Source of the DNA: Crotophaga sulcirostris
Lineage: Eukaryota; Chordata; Aves; Cuculiformes; Crotophagidae
Reading direction: 5' to 3'
DNA length: 64,000 nt
NCBI GenBank assembly: GCA_013397455.1
Contig: VYZB01000375.1
Location: 253,458-317,457, forward strand
The notes under the pieces are model-generated. The model did no database searches, was not told the origin of the DNA, and worked only from the letters and a program-made list of their open reading frames with translations. Shown one piece after another: positions 12,876-25,852 of this stretch; the stretch's first letter is position 1, and every line of letters starts with the position of its first letter. Position numbers and translations under genes: made by a program.

Positions 12876-15800
12876 TGATGAAGAGGGAAAAATAATGAAT
12901 GCACATCCATGGCCATGAAGTACAAGACAAATTAGTTCATCATTTGTCTGTGGACTCATGAAAACACAGGTCCAACATGTGGAGAAAAAAATGCTTTTGC
13001 CCCAAATGACCCAGCAAGCCAGTGGCATACATGGGGATAGAGCTTCCATTGCCTGTGTCTCTGCTCAGTGTATGCAGACAACAGCTAGAAAATGTTTCGA
13101 TATTTTAAAAAAGTTTTTTCTCTGAAGGCTTATACAGAGGGAGAAAGCTCCTTTACTACCAGTTCTTTCCCCTTCTTCCCCTAAAATAAAGGGAAAAGGA
13201 TGTTGTCAGTTTTGGAAGTTTCATGGGAAAAAATCCAGCTATTTGTGTACCTTTTTTGACACTCACTGAGGAGAATTCAGCTTTGGAAGGATCATTCACA
13301 CCACATGAATTAAAAAAAAATGTTTATACTTTTTTTTTTTTTCATAATGACAGCTATTGATACCAGTTTCAACATATCTGTAAAATCCAGACACAACTAG
13401 AGTTAGTGATGAAAAGATGGTTAGAGCTGCAACCTGGTCCTTATTTGGATGATCTGATTGCATCTACACTAGCAAGCAGCTCCTCAGCATGAACCAAGAC
13501 ACTGAAATGCATTTTTTTACACCACTGAATCATAAATATGGCCCCTGACCTGCACTTGCTTCAGGTCACCTAACTAACTCTCAGTTCCCAAGGACTGTCA
13601 GTTAATGTAGTTGAACAACTTCATCTCGTTCAAAGAGTTGCGATCAGGGTCAGAGAACAGGTTCTGCCACTGCACAGCTGGTCAGTGTAGACGATCCTTC
13701 TGGTCTTCATATGTAAAAAATTCCTGTCATTTCTACCACAGAAGTGATTAATCTTCTCTGATGTCAGCAAATTATAAAGTCAGATATATCACCTAAGTCA
13801 ATCTCCTGGAGATGATGCGGACATGCTCATACAGTGGTTTACTCATCCTAAAATAAATTTCTGAAAGGGTTAAGGTAAAAATGTCACTGGAGAAAAAATT
13901 CTTTTACCTTTTCAACAGTGGGGGCCTAATTAGAGAGACTAGTTTTGCCTAAATAGCTAAACTAGCAGAACTGAGTCTCATCTTATATCCAGCTCTGCAC
14001 ATTCAACTGTGACTTAAATCTCAAGATCTGACCTCCCCAAGGGCCACAGATCAGATTGTATTCTTTCACTGGATGGGACCAGTAGTATTAATAACCACTG
14101 GTATCATTATGTTTTGCATAACAACAATAATAATGGTTAATTATTAGGGGTATCATGGCTTCAAATTATTGAAAAAATGTGTTAATAACAGTAAAAATTC
14201 CAAGAGTTAGTTATAATTATATATAGAGAGTAAGAAAATCCAGTTGAAGTAGAACTCAATGCAGCTGAACAAAGAATGCTTGCAAGACTCAGGCTGGCCC
14301 CAGTGCAAATTGTATGATAGCATCTTATGATTACTTTGTGTCTGACATAGTTTTAGTCTGGGATACAATCTGTCATTCTGAATTGCCACTGTGCATTCTC
14401 CACCAGGGGAAAATATATATCAGTAAAACTTACCATCTGTGTCATTATGACACTACATAAATTTAAATCTGAGCATATTTGTTAGTTTTGCTTTCCAGAT
14501 ATTTATTTTTTCCTCTAAAATCGTTATTTATATTAGCTTTTATTGTGTAAACCTTAAGCTGCCTTTAGAGATCTTCAGATGTTGGGAAAAAATCTGAAAC
14601 CTGTATTATTCGTAGACTTCAGGTCAGGGAGTGCAATGGTTTTACCTTAATGCCTTTTTTTTTTTTTTTTTTCCTTACAATTAAAACTGAGACCTAAAGG
14701 TTAAGGATCACCAGCAGTTATGGTGGGGTAAGGCTTAACTGCTAATCACTCACTTACTCTCTCCCTCTCATTATGTCGTGCTTTCTGTTGGGTTGCTACT
14801 CCATAAACATCATTTGATTAATCTCACCCATGCTCTAATGCCTACCTGCCAAGAGTTATAGGCTGCAACATGAGGAATGTGGAAAAGTCAGTGCAGGTTT
14901 AATTGGATTATTCTCTGTTTTCTACATACATACTGGCAACTTTTGTGACAGCTTAGCTAACACGATAATATGCAACAAAGGGATCTGGTATTTGGCAGGG
15001 TCCCACTCCTTAGCTAGGGGGGATACACCTGGGGAAGCTTCAGTATGCAGCGGAGTAACAGGCAGCTGACAACAACCCTGCTCTGATATTGTCACAAATT
15101 GCTGTACCTGAAGAGCATTTTTCAATGAAACACACCCCACTTTTAGAGATTCAGAGGGGTGGCTTTCAGCTACAAGCTCCTGCCAGGCACAAACTCTGCA
15201 CAGCTCTTGGTTTCTTTGCCTGGGAAAAGCAAAATTGCACGAAGCTATGCTCTGAAGTTGTTGGCACAGTGTCTGTGAGAGGAAGAAGCGACAGGTAAGG
15301 AGCAATGCTGAAGAGTGCCAGCATCATTCAGGGAAAAGCACCTGCCCCACCAGTTCCCAGGTAGCAATACTGATGTAGCCACACTGGAGGAGGAAAAGAA
15401 TCCCGCCAAGGACTGAAGCTGGCCACTGTCCCACAACCTCAGGCAGGGGGAAGAGAGTCTGGCATGTGTAAATAGTATGAAACAGTGTTACTATGGACAT
15501 GAGGTAGGTGAGTTGGAAGCCTTGGCCATAAGAGCAGCCCTGTCCCATGGTGTGACAAGGAATACATCTTGCCCTGCTATGGATCTCTTCAGCCCAACCA
15601 TATCCCTCCATAAAGACGGCCCCTAATGAAGATATAGCTATGCTGGTAGTCTTCACCTTTGCAAAATCTCATGACATCATCCTCTCTTTCCTAAAGGCAT
15701 AGGACTCAGTTCCAGATTAAGTCTGCCACTTGTCTGATTTTACTTGTCTGCCTCTGATCCATCTAAATGAACCTGCTCACTTTACTTCAAAAAGTACTGA

Positions 15801-17379
15801 CTCCACCTAAACATAATGTCCAGTTTTATTCCAGTACCTTGCAGACCTACCTGAAGAGCTTGATAAAAGCCAAGCAGACTTACGTAAATGACCTGATCTT
15901 CTTGTTCCAGGTGCTTTATAGATTTCAGTTTCCCAGACTCTGTTGAAGTGCTCATTCCCCTGTCTTGAAAAGATTCCCCAAATGATTTTGTCTTCTACTG
16001 GCGCTGATGAATGGTTATAATGTCCTCCACTCCTCAAAGCCAGAAAGGGTAAGATTCATCTCGTTTTTGAAAATAGAAATTTTACATATATAAAGAGTAA
16101 TTATAGTCTTTCTATATGGTCAGCAGTTGTTTGGATGCCTTAGAATATCCACTGCCAACTATAGGATGGGACTATAGGAAACTTCATGCTCCTGGACCAG
16201 GAGCTAGAGGCCAGAAGGGGAATCACCTTCTGGAAGTATGTCTTCCTTCTTTGGTTATAGTATAAGATGAATAGCTTGGACAAGTTACCTAACTTTTCTT
16301 ACCTACCTTTATCTTTTCTACCTGAATGAGGCAATTACCTCTTGATATCTGTTCCCACAGCCCAGAAACATTTCCGCTGGTAACAGTGGTTACTGCAGTG
16401 AAAGTGAAGTCTCCTATTTTAACTTGCATTTCCATAAGTTCTACTGATTGATGATCTAGGTATAAAAGGAGTTAAAATACGATTCATGTCTAAGCACAGC
16501 TGTGTCTTTGTGCTATTGCATAAGCCCTTTCTAAAAGATGAAAGAGCTAAAAACCAGACACCGAAATCAGATCTTTCTCCATTCCTGGATCTTGGTCTGT
16601 GTTCCTCTCTGAAAGTCAATGCAATAGATTGGGGACTTTAATGGCAAGTTAACCAATAGTTTAACCACTGCTAGGACCAGTTCTTTGGCCCTGAATACAT
16701 CTGCAATCACTTAGCCACAAATACTGTTAGTTTTTCTTAATGTCCTAAAGAAGATGATCACACACATATACCTACTGAAAAGGTTCCCTTTCTTGTGTTC
16801 ATTCCCAGACAGTGCCCAGAAAAGATCTGGTAGGTCAACAGCAGAACAGGCACCATACTATCAGTTTAACAAGAATGATCAAGGTTCTTTTCCCATGTTT
16901 CTCTATTAGCATTTTTTCACTTCCGAGTGTAGATGTGGCTGTATATTCACTGTCACATTAAGATCCATTCATGACTCTACACATGACTGTATACAATTGC
17001 CAACTTATATAGGCCCCTATCTTATCAGAGCACCCGTGCCTATTATTATAACGCTACTTAAGAGCAGGTTGTCGTGTTCTATAAGACAGCCAAAATCCTC
17101 TAACCTAGAAAAAGACATCAAGCCTCTTTCAGCTCTGGGCCTCTGTTACTCTCTTAGCTTTAGTGAACCTCTCGTGGTCTCTGGTCTCATGACCTTTGAG
17201 AATTTCTTAATCTTTCCTATAGCAGTTCTTCAGTTCCTACCTCAGAGGTTTCTCCAATAACTTCTTACCTGAGAGGGGTTTTTTTGTTGTTGTTGCTGTT
17301 GAACACAAACCAATACAGATAAAACCAGAAAGTTGTACTATCAGCTTAAAGTAACGGGCAGAACATAAATCATAAGTAC
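12876..17379. other. Unannotated 4.5-kb stretch
   Basis: No gene is supported. Two longer minus frames (14922-15305, 127 codons; 15324-15656, 110 codons) lie next to each other in slightly GC-richer sequence. Neither shows a domain, a believable splice pattern or codon-like substitution, so I treat them as chance. Homopolymers lie at 13312-13342 (A9 and T13) and 14655-14672 (T18). A short segment at 13650-13715 (GATCCTTCTGGTCTTCATATG) could be another eroded CR1 end but is too short to call. Confidence 0.45.
14655..14672. repeat. Poly(T) tract, 18 bp
   Basis: An uninterrupted T run. No LINE or SINE body recognised on either side explains it. Confidence 0.85.
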
Positions 17380-17535
17380 ATAAGATAATTTAGATTGGAA
17401 GTAACTTCTGGTTGTCATGTGGTCCAACCAACCACCAGAGCAAGTCCAACAATTTCAGGTTATTCTGGGTCATGTTCAGTTCTCATGTCTCAGTTAGTTC
17501 TTTATCCAGACTAATTTTGGTAGGTATCCTCTCTC
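17380..17535 (-). mobile_element. Eroded CR1 LINE 3' fragment
   Basis: The segment 'ataatttagattggaagtaa', then 'gtggtccaaccaaccaccagagcaag' and 'ctttatccagactaattttgg', follows the order of a CR1 3' UTR and ORF2 end in reverse, but with many substitutions. No octamer tail or frame remains. The assignment is by order of weak matches. Confidence 0.5.
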
Positions 17536-20089
17536 TGGGTTCGAACACAAAGGCACGGGACAGGAATTTGTGGAAGAAGTTACAGATTTAGTAACATTGA
17601 TCAACTTTGAGACAGAAGACAACACCAGCTGAGAATTAGATTGAAATTTCCTTTTGTTTTGCAAACAAATTTGAATATAAGTGAGTTTGAAGATGGCTTT
17701 ACTCCACAGTGAATTGAGGCTAAAATGTTAGTTAAAAAAGTGGAGATGGTGGGTAGATGGCTGGCAGAAGACTGCAGTGTATGTGAGACAACCAGTTTCA
17801 GCACCTGCGTTCCCAGGCTTGGATCTCTAATAATCCAAGGGTTTTCTTCTTCAGAGCATGACACAAGGTGTCCATTTTCACTCCTCCCCAGAAGAAAAGT
17901 GACACAAGAGTGCTGGTTTTATGGGGTAGAATGGTGCTTGTGTTTAACTGTTTTTTTTTGTTGTTGTTTGATTGACCTTTTAAGCTGTACACTAATTGCT
18001 GTGAGAGAGGAAGAGAGATAGACAGATATTTCATAGAAATGTTACGAGTTTGGATAGAAATCCTGAGCCAAACTATAGCAGTAGTAATAACTCTGAGTTT
18101 ACAGTCATCCAGAAATTATGAGCACATTGCACTTTTGGAAAATATATTACATGTGGGCTAGCTTGTGTCCCTAGGGTAAGTGTTCTGCTTCTTTTGTGAC
18201 CCATAACTCAAGAGTCTGGCAGGCGTTACCTCTTTACAAAACATCTTCATTTTCATGGCTGAGACAGAACCCGTAGCACACAGAGTTTCTTACTTATTCA
18301 GCAGTGATTTGAGTCATTTTGTTTTAAACACTAACTTTATGTGGTCAACATCCCAGATAGATGAAGGGAAGAAAAAAAAAAAGAGAGAGAGAGGCAGTAG
18401 AAGTGTATCTAATTTTTTTATTAAATATATCACTGTTGCAATCTGACTTGTACTGTAATGGGAAATTACACACCATAAACCAGTGAGAAGAATGGATCTG
18501 ATACATAATACAGGAGCCTGCCTGGAGAAGAATGCATATCACATAAAACTGTAAATACACACATACAAATGCAAACACGTGCGCACATTGAGAAAACAGA
18601 TTTTTGCGCTGTGTCTCTTGAATCCCAAAACAAGGAAATGCATTGATATGGCTTTCTGTCTGCCCTAATCTCTCCTTTGCCAAATCAGAGGGCATTCCCT
18701 TGTCTTTTTTATCGCAGTCACTAAAACGTGAATAAAAAAGAGAAGTGGCTTCTGTTGATACACAAGAACCTCCTGAAACTCCCCCTGTTCAAGGGAAACA
18801 AGTAGATGGGTTCTTAGCATCTCATGCTACTTCCCTAATCTTTCTGATTTTGGCCAAAATACCAGAAAAACAGCAGCACTGCAAAGAAACCCCACTATTA
18901 GTTTAAGTTCTGAGGGAAGGTAAGTCATTTTAGACTCAAACATCAAACAGTCCTAGAACGATCTCTACATAAAACACCCACGATACCGATTCCCAGGATT
19001 TTCAGAATTGGAACTGGAGGAAAATTTGTCATTGAAATTTCTCAGAAAAGCCTTAAGACTAAGTGAATAATGAAATATTTAAGGTATTTTGGGGGCTTTT
19101 TTGGTTCACTTTGGTAAACCAGAAACTATAAACTGAAAATCTATAATTTCTATTTGTTTCATTTAGAAGAGCCTTCAATTTAAAATATTTTATTTATGTC
19201 TTACAGGTTTAAAATGAATATAATTGGTCAGAAGTGAAATTAAAGTTTGCTCATTTGAGTTGAAGAGCTCAGTTTGTTCAGCTCAGTGTGGAGATCACCC
19301 TATATTATATTTTGCTAGTATGTTATTTCCCTCAGACAATACCCTTTGTACATGTATCAGCAAACTACAAAAATCCACAGTTTTTCCAGTCCTAACTAAA
19401 CTGTTTTCCACTTTAGACTATGTATTTTTTCTCCCACTTTCCAATCCTTTCCATTTATTGAATTATTTATTGAATTATTTCAATTATTAAATTATTTTCA
19501 ATAGTTTTCAATTATTGAATTTAATCCTGAATACTTGAAGATCCTGTGGCTTCCTTGTCAGGACTAGGAAATGTAAAGTATTCAGTGTTTTGGTACTTAA
19601 AAGGTCCTTTCATACAGGGGCATCATAGTTTACCTAGCAGATCAAGGTATCACAGCTTGGTATCAGCCGTTAACACACCAAGTTGTCAGCAATTAACAAA
19701 AAGCTGCCATTTTTCCTGGTAAATTTTTTAAAAGGACTTTTACCTCAAAATGTACTCTCAAGTGTTGTCTGCTTTTAGATAAAAAAAAAATATAAAAACC
19801 AAAGCGAAGTAAAATCAACAAAATATAAACAACAAAACAAGCTTGTTTTGACAGTGGAAAACAATACTCTTTTTTTTTGTGCAATGAGATGAATGAATAT
19901 TTTCCATAAACATTCTCACTTTGAACAAAGAGCCAATTTCCATTCAAAGCTGCTTAAAAGGAAAATGTTCAGAGCAGTCTAAGCAGCCTTAGGTGACTGC
20001 ATTTCACTGATGGGTGAAGCGAATTCTTAAGAGATGTCACGTTCACACAGCTTTACAGGATCCTTGGGAAAGGCAGCTGCTTGCTAAAT
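17536..20089. other. Unannotated sequence
   Basis: No gene is recognised. Simple sequence includes A12 plus (GA)n at 18371-18392 and a degenerate TTATTGAATTA-type repeat at 19445-19530. The overlapping frames at 17601-18034 and 18345-18695 have no features beyond chance. Confidence 0.5.
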
Positions 20090-20390
20090 ATTAGGTGCTA
20101 ATGTTTAATATTATTTTACCTTTACCTTTTTCCTTTCCTTTTATAAATCAGAGCCATATATAAGAAATGTGCGCATACATTTGAAAAGTGCCCAGTTCAA
20201 CTCATACTGGGAATGTACAGAAATAGAATATCTCAATTTAGCTATGGAGAGATACATATGAGTTGAATATATCAGTTATGACACTGTCATATCAACAACA
20301 ATCAAGGGGCAGCAGGAGATAGAGGATCTTTAATTATAAGTGATTAATTTCAGTTGCATGCAGAGTCCCATTAATCTTTCTTATACCAGC
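20090..20390. promoter_or_regulatory. Candidate conserved non-coding element
   Basis: The block is complex sequence free of recognised repeats. It contains clustered developmental-factor-like sites: ATCAACAACAATCAAGG (SOX-like), TTTAATTATAAGTGATTAAT (homeodomain and NK-like), TATGACACTGTCAT (TALE-like arms) and AATATTATTTTACC. No open frame supports coding. The call is by texture only; no alignment was possible. Confidence 0.25.
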
Positions 20391-21140
20391 TGCCTTCCCT
20401 GGCCTTAATCCCACAAGCACTAAAGTTCATATCTTGCTTTATTCACACAGGGAGAGTAGCTGGGATTGGCTACAAAGAGCACAGCCTCATGCTCAGCAAA
20501 GTTTAGCACAAGCTCAAAATTTTTCAAGAAAATCAACAATTTTATCTCTGACACAAACAGGATCAGGTGTTATCCACAGCAGTAATTTTCTGTGTCCTGG
20601 TAAAATAAAACTTGTTGGAATATAGATTTATAGAATAATTTTCTGCTCACAATGCCAATACCTCCTGCATTCTACAGTGACATCACTAATCATAATGATA
20701 ATTTTAATACAGTGAATTTAACTGTGTAGCATTGCAAAAGAATAAACTACAACAAACCATATGTAAGGTATAAATATAATGTAAAAAGTATGCTAGCATA
20801 CATTCTTCCCACTAACAATCTGGCTGGATGCATTATGCAGAACTTTAGTAAAAGTCCAGTTTTCAAAACCTGAACCGAGAGAGTAAACTCACATTTTTTA
20901 TTCCTGCACTCTGCTTTAGCACCAGTTTCTGGAATTGACTTGTTTTACCAATGAACCATTTTGTCTGTCAGCTTAGATTAGGTCAAATTAGCTCTCATTT
21001 CAATAACTGACAAAGATCATCTTTGACAACATCAGTGACCTCACATGTCCTGACAAGGGCAAATATTCAAAGCCTATGGAAGAGGAAGAAAAGTTGTATA
21101 AATTGTATGCAAGAGGAGCTAAGCTAACACTTAGGTTATT
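20391..21140. other. Unannotated sequence
   Basis: Nothing recognisable is present. The frames are short, and there is no repeat family. Confidence 0.5.
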
Positions 21141-21182
21141 CCTTGAATGTACAAAGCCTTGAATGTACAAAACCTTGAATGA
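21141..21182. repeat. 16-bp tandem duplication
   Basis: CCTTGAATGTACAAAG is followed directly by CCTTGAATGTACAAAA and a third partial unit, CCTTGAATGA. This is a small slippage-type duplication next to the GATA array. Confidence 0.9.
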
Positions 21183-21228
21183 GAATTTTGTGGTTTTGGC
21201 TGTAGTTTGTAATTTATTTTGAATATTA

Positions 21229-21282
<54 letters not shown>

Positions 21283-21312
21283 GGATAGATAGATAGATAG
21301 ATAGACAGACAG
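21229..21312. repeat. (GATA)n microsatellite
   Basis: About 18 ATAG/GATA units with a single GATG interruption near 21282, passing into GACAGACAGA. Reverse translation gives Ser-Ile-Tyr-Leu repeats, which explain the longest minus-strand open frame in the window (21000-21419). That frame is not a gene. The length suggests the locus is polymorphic. Confidence 0.97.
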
Positions 21313-22741
21313 AAAATGCTGGTAGGCAGGCAAGCAACAAAGTAAACAGGAAAGTAAGTAATAAACTCGTTAACTGCTGTCTCAAATGTCCTATATGTCA
21401 AGGACTGTAAGTACTTCAAAATTTTATTTAAACAAGAAAATCTGTATAAGTCAGGTTAGGTACTCCTGAACTCTATCCCATCATATGGTGGGACAAGATA
21501 CCGTCTGGAAGTTACGTGTGTATATAGGTATTTTCTTCACTTGGGGAATTAATTACTCATATAATAGACATCTTTTAAGTTGAACACCTGAATTTCTTTA
21601 CTGAACCAGAACTGTGGGAGGTTTTGGAAAGGTGAAACCTGTTCTTGTGTACATGAGAGATGCCCTACTGGAGAGTTCCAAAGAAGTTTGTGTCATTTCT
21701 GTAGTACGAAAGGCTTTGTGCAGGACCCATTCATGAGGGGTAAATGTCATTTCCAATAGAGCAAGTTTTTCAAGGAGGCAGGCGAATGCCGATCATTTCT
21801 GTTTCTCCTGACTAGACCTGACATTCATCTGGTGGTGTCAGGGATGGTTTAAGGATAGTGAAATGCATCTTCTCTCCCCCCATCATTCAGACAAACACAA
21901 TGTCTGTTATTTCTTTAACCAAGAAGGTACTTCACAGCAGACATGTTAGAAGCCCTTAAAATAAGATGAGTTTAGACAAATGTATTTCTTATCTCTCAAG
22001 ATAAATCCACTTCTGTTTACTTTTACTACTGGAAGAACTCGTGTCTCCACAATTCCTAACAGCTGTTAGCACTGAGTTCTTTAACATTTCTGCCTCTCCC
22101 CTCACATATCCCATCTCATTGTTTAAGGATATATAAATGGATTGCTGCTTCTACCACTAAGATATGGCTGTCTCAGGGTCGAATAAACCAGTTGTGGTCA
22201 ATAGAGGACTAAATTCTTTCACATTACAAATCTGCCTAAGAAAGATCGTGTTATGTCTAATGGAAGCTTCAGTATCAGTTATGTATCAGCAAATTGTTCA
22301 AGAGTTATCTTCTCTTGCTTTTCTCTGAGATCTGGAAACTGAACAACATAAATTTTCAAATTGTAGCTCAGAAATGTTGTTACATTTAATTAAGGGAAAT
22401 TATTTTAAAGAAGAATTAAATATATGGATCTACTTGCATGAACGTATGCTCTATAGTATTTGTGTATTATACACTGCTTAATACAAAATGCAATGAAAAT
22501 CCAGCATGGCTATAGAAAGATTAGTCCACTTTGTGCAGAAGATCAGACTTGCATACATTGTTTTAGTAGTGACTTTGTAATTTAATTATGTCACTTTCTC
22601 CTGACAACTCAGACTACTAATCTTCTGCGTCTGATCTCTAGTTCACATATAATTGTCATATATCCAAGCAAGTAGCTTAGCAATTCTCTGTTCATGAGCT
22701 TGGATCTTTAATATTGCAGAACTGAATGTAGACATACCATG
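21313..22741. other. Unannotated sequence
   Basis: No gene, RNA or repeat is recognised in about 1.4 kb. Confidence 0.5.
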
Positions 22742-23016
22742 TATTACAGTATCACAGTATCACAGTATTACAAGGTTGGAAAGGACCTTTGAGATCACCA
22801 AGTCCAACCTGTAAGCCAACACTAACACTAACACCAACGCCAACCCATCATCTAAACCATGGCACTGAGTGCCTCATCCAATTTCCTCTTAAACACCTCC
22901 AGGGATGGCGACTCCATCACCTCCCTGGGCAGCACATTCCAATGGCCAATCACCCTTTCAGTGAAGAATTTTTTCCTAATATCAAGCCTAAACCTCCCCT
23001 GATGAAGCTTGAGTCC
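22742..23016 (-). mobile_element. CR1 LINE, ACTGTGAT-tailed subfamily, 275-bp copy
   Basis: The plus strand starts with reverse octamers (ACAGTATCACAGTATCACAG), then AAGGTTGGAAAGGACC. The minus frame at 22852-23037 keeps [40 protein letters not shown] and the stop, so the retained ORF2 tail is undamaged. It is truncated at about 23016. The 3' UTR shows a short extra 'aacactaacactaacaccaacgcc' run, a small internal expansion relative to its sisters. Confidence 0.95.
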
Positions 23017-23444
23017 AGTATTACCAGCACTTGGCATAACTCAAACTGATGGAGATCCAATTGCTCACGACTTTTGAACAGGTGTGTGAGAAAAAGATAC
23101 AAGATTCTTCAGCACCGTACATTTGCCATTTATTATTATGAGAACAGTTCTGTAAAAACCCTGGGGAAGAGGTTGCCATGTACAGGACTGCACATTTTTT
23201 TTTCTAATTTCTCACTCCCCCCTTCCATGGCATGTAAGCACTGTCTTGCATCTGGAGCACTGAACTGTGGCTGTACACCCAGCCTAACTCCTAGTGAACA
23301 CATTAGAAGGAAGAAGAGCTTAACAGACATTAGCTGCATCATGGCCATGCCAATGGTGCTTGAGGTGGAAAATTTTACCCTGTATGGTCTCTGTTTGTCA
23401 GCTCTGTGTTTAGTCTGGATTAGTTGCATATTCTTCGTCAATAG
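23017..23444. other. Unannotated sequence between two CR1 fragments
   Basis: A 126-codon plus frame (23074-23454) and a 101-codon minus frame (23136-23441) overlap here. Neither has a recognisable domain. The plus frame ends in the CR1 3' fragment that follows. Confidence 0.45.
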
Positions 23445-23500
23445 CTGGACTTGATGATCTTAGAGGCTTTCTGCAACCTTAATGATTCTACGATCTATGG
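23445..23500 (+). mobile_element. CR1 LINE terminal 3' fragment
   Basis: GCTGGACTTGATGATCTTAG, then AGGCTTTCTGCAACCTTAAT and GATTCTACGATCTATGG, match the last ~55 bp of an ATTCTATG-tailed CR1 in plus orientation. It is very short, and only the 3' UTR is left. Confidence 0.75.
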
Positions 23501-23999
23501 CTAATGGAGAATGATGAAAAACTCCTAGAGGGGGTAGCCCCTCCTGTCTTAGGTATTTGTCAAAGAATGAGATGACTCACTCTCTGAAAGTGTTGATATT
23601 GATAGTAGAAGGACGATCAACCAAGAACAGACATGAAAATGCTGAATGAGTACTAGAAAGTCAGGTGAATCCTTTCTTCAAAATTAGCCTCCACATTCGC
23701 AGCTCCAATATGGGTTCGATGGTGCCTCCCATTATGAACACTCACGAGGCAGCATTAGCAATTGTTTTAACAACAAATATGTCTTCATGTGGAAAATGAG
23801 GCTAAGGGTAAACAAGCTATACTATACTCTTCCAAGCTGCATCATTAACAGTCACCAGATAAAGCTTAGCATGTGACAATGGGGAACTGGAAATAACGAA
23901 TATTATTTGACTTCAGTAAAAGAGTATTGCAGAGCTTGATTTCCAGTGTCACAGCTGTTCATAGGGTTTCTCAAATTCATATCTAAAATAAAACAAAAC
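23501..23999. other. Unannotated sequence
   Basis: Nothing recognised. Confidence 0.5.
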
Positions 24000-24152
24000 G
24001 GTCTTGATTAAAAAATGTCTAGCAATAGAGAATCCATAACAATGTTGTTGCAGTGATTAATTACCCCGTCTCTTAAAAGTGTAAACTTTACATTTACTTA
24101 GAATTTACCTAGATCTGGCCTCTTATTATTTATACCTTTATCTTCCAAAAGT
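24000..24152 (-). mobile_element. Ancient CR1 LINE relic, internal part
   Basis: GTCTTGATTAAAAAATGTCT, then AATAGAGAATCCATAAC, GCAGTGATTAATTACCC and CTTAAAAGTGTAAACTTTAC, reproduce in order the reverse complement of the old turtle-type CR1 3' part (the 'cttgatttaaaa...gagaatccacc...ggttaattaccctc...' series). No tail or frame remains. Confidence 0.6.
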
Positions 24153-25802
24153 GTACCCAGCAACTAGAAAAATGTTGTCTTGACATGTAAATTATTAATT
24201 AGGCTAAATTGCTTATCAGATTTTGATACATTTGAAGACACATTTCCTCTTCCCAATTAACCCATTAACCCCTCAACTACCATTTCATTAAGTAAACGCG
24301 AAGACTGTGTAAACCAGTTAATATTTACTAACAGTGTTGTGCCAATTAGTAAGGAATATATTGTTCCTAGGCAAGGGCCAAACAGCCCTCCAGTCTTTTT
24401 TTGTATACACTTGTTTTCTTTTAATTTGGTTAGTGAATGTAGCAGGTGTTGAAGGCTAAGTGTTGTATGCAATCTGAGGTTGTTGAAGTCCACTGGTTAG
24501 GTGATGGCTTTAGATGGAATCTTTCATTGGAAGGCAGGATTGCTTCCTTTTGGTCAGTTTGCAAAATGTAATATTCTTGCTGAACTTTGCTGCAGAAATG
24601 CACATCAACAACATCCATTTATCGCACACAGGCACATTTTGAAATGACGATCTTCACAATAAAGGCATGTACACAAAATATTGCATAAAAGGGCTCACTG
24701 CCTCTGACAAAGATCAAATAAAACTTGGTTGGTTGATCTGTCCATGCCTATAGGGTATTAGTGATTATAATATTGCGCTTTAATGGACTATGGACCCAAT
24801 TTACATAGCATTTACATGTCATCTACATACTCTTTATGGAATAAAAAAGCAGTGTTTCAGATAAAAAAATATCCAAGACATACAGATGTACTCTTCAAAC
24901 TCAATTCTCTTACGCTCTTCAGCTTAAAACCTGGAGTTTTGACTTTACTGAAACCCAAAAGCAGAGCAGGGTGATCACCTTGTCACCACTGCCAGTGCTT
25001 ACAGCGGAACAAAGGCCATTAAATGCCCACTGAGCCAAATAAGCATTTCATTTTCAAGGAAATTACTTTTAAAATAAAAATGTAAATGCATTAAAATGTT
25101 CCCTTTTTTTTTTTTCCCCCACGAATTTCTGCTTTTTTTCTGTTTCCTACCTGGAGAATCCCTGGCATGGCCAGAAATTGAAGTTTTAAAATCTCTTCAA
25201 AGTGTTCCTGTGCCTTTACTCTGTGTTTAAGGGAAATAGAGTAGGAAGGACAGAACTGTGGCTCAACCAGAGTGTAAAGTGTCAGGCTTTCTGGATGGCA
25301 GCTGTCAATCAAAGATAACATTTAGGAATTTCTGTTTGAGAGAGAAATGTAAGGAAACCCTTTCTTAGGTTGCTGACATGTCTTTGTCATTTAAAGCTTT
25401 GGGAAGAAGAGCCCCTAAAATACTGAGCTAAAATACCAAAATGCTCAGTAATGTCCCAGTGATAGTTGAGTTGGCTACCCTGGTCCCTGGAGGTTTGAAT
25501 CATGAGAGGAATCCACAGAAGCCACACAGAAGGTATGCAAAGCTATTGTGTCTCCTTTGAGCTAAAAATAAAATAGGTACCTCAGGGCAGTGACTGTTTC
25601 CCAACTCAGCTTTGTGACTTTTTATCCCAAGTCTGAGAGAGAATTTTAATGCAGCTCTGAAACCTGCTTTTGTGCCATACACAGTAGCAGAATCAAGACT
25701 AAGTAGTGATTCAGGCGAGCATGTTATGGGCTCTGCCTAAATAGAGGAGGTATTGACTGTTCACCCTGTTCTTCTACTATCTCTCACAGCAAAGACAGAA
25801 AA
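24153..25802. other. Unannotated sequence
   Basis: No gene is recognised. A T13 run lies near 25106-25118. The 'minus' frames at 24257-24618 overlap each other and have no domain. Confidence 0.5.
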
Positions 25803-25852
25803 AAGGACTAGATGGGCTTTTGGTCTGACCACGTATGGATGTTTTTTATTCT
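25803..25852 (+). mobile_element. Ancient CR1 3' terminal fragment
   Basis: GGACTAGATGGGCTTTTGGT followed by CTGACCACGTATGGATGTTTTTTATTCTG matches the characteristic 3' end of the turtle-type CR1 layer ('ggactagatgggcc...ggtctgacccagtatgg...'). It is short but distinctive. Confidence 0.6.

Noticed and set aside
13650..13715. Possible further old CR1 3' end (GATCCTTCTGGTCTTCATATG)
   Set aside because: The match is about 20 bp and the preceding sequence does not continue the family.
14922..15656. Adjacent 127- and 110-codon minus frames in slightly GC-rich DNA
   Set aside because: No recognisable domain, no consistent splice or start context, and competing frames on the same and opposite strand.
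21000..21419. 139-codon minus-strand open frame, the longest in the window
   Set aside because: Its middle is the translated (GATA)n microsatellite (Ser-Ile-Tyr-Leu repeats); the flanks have no domain.
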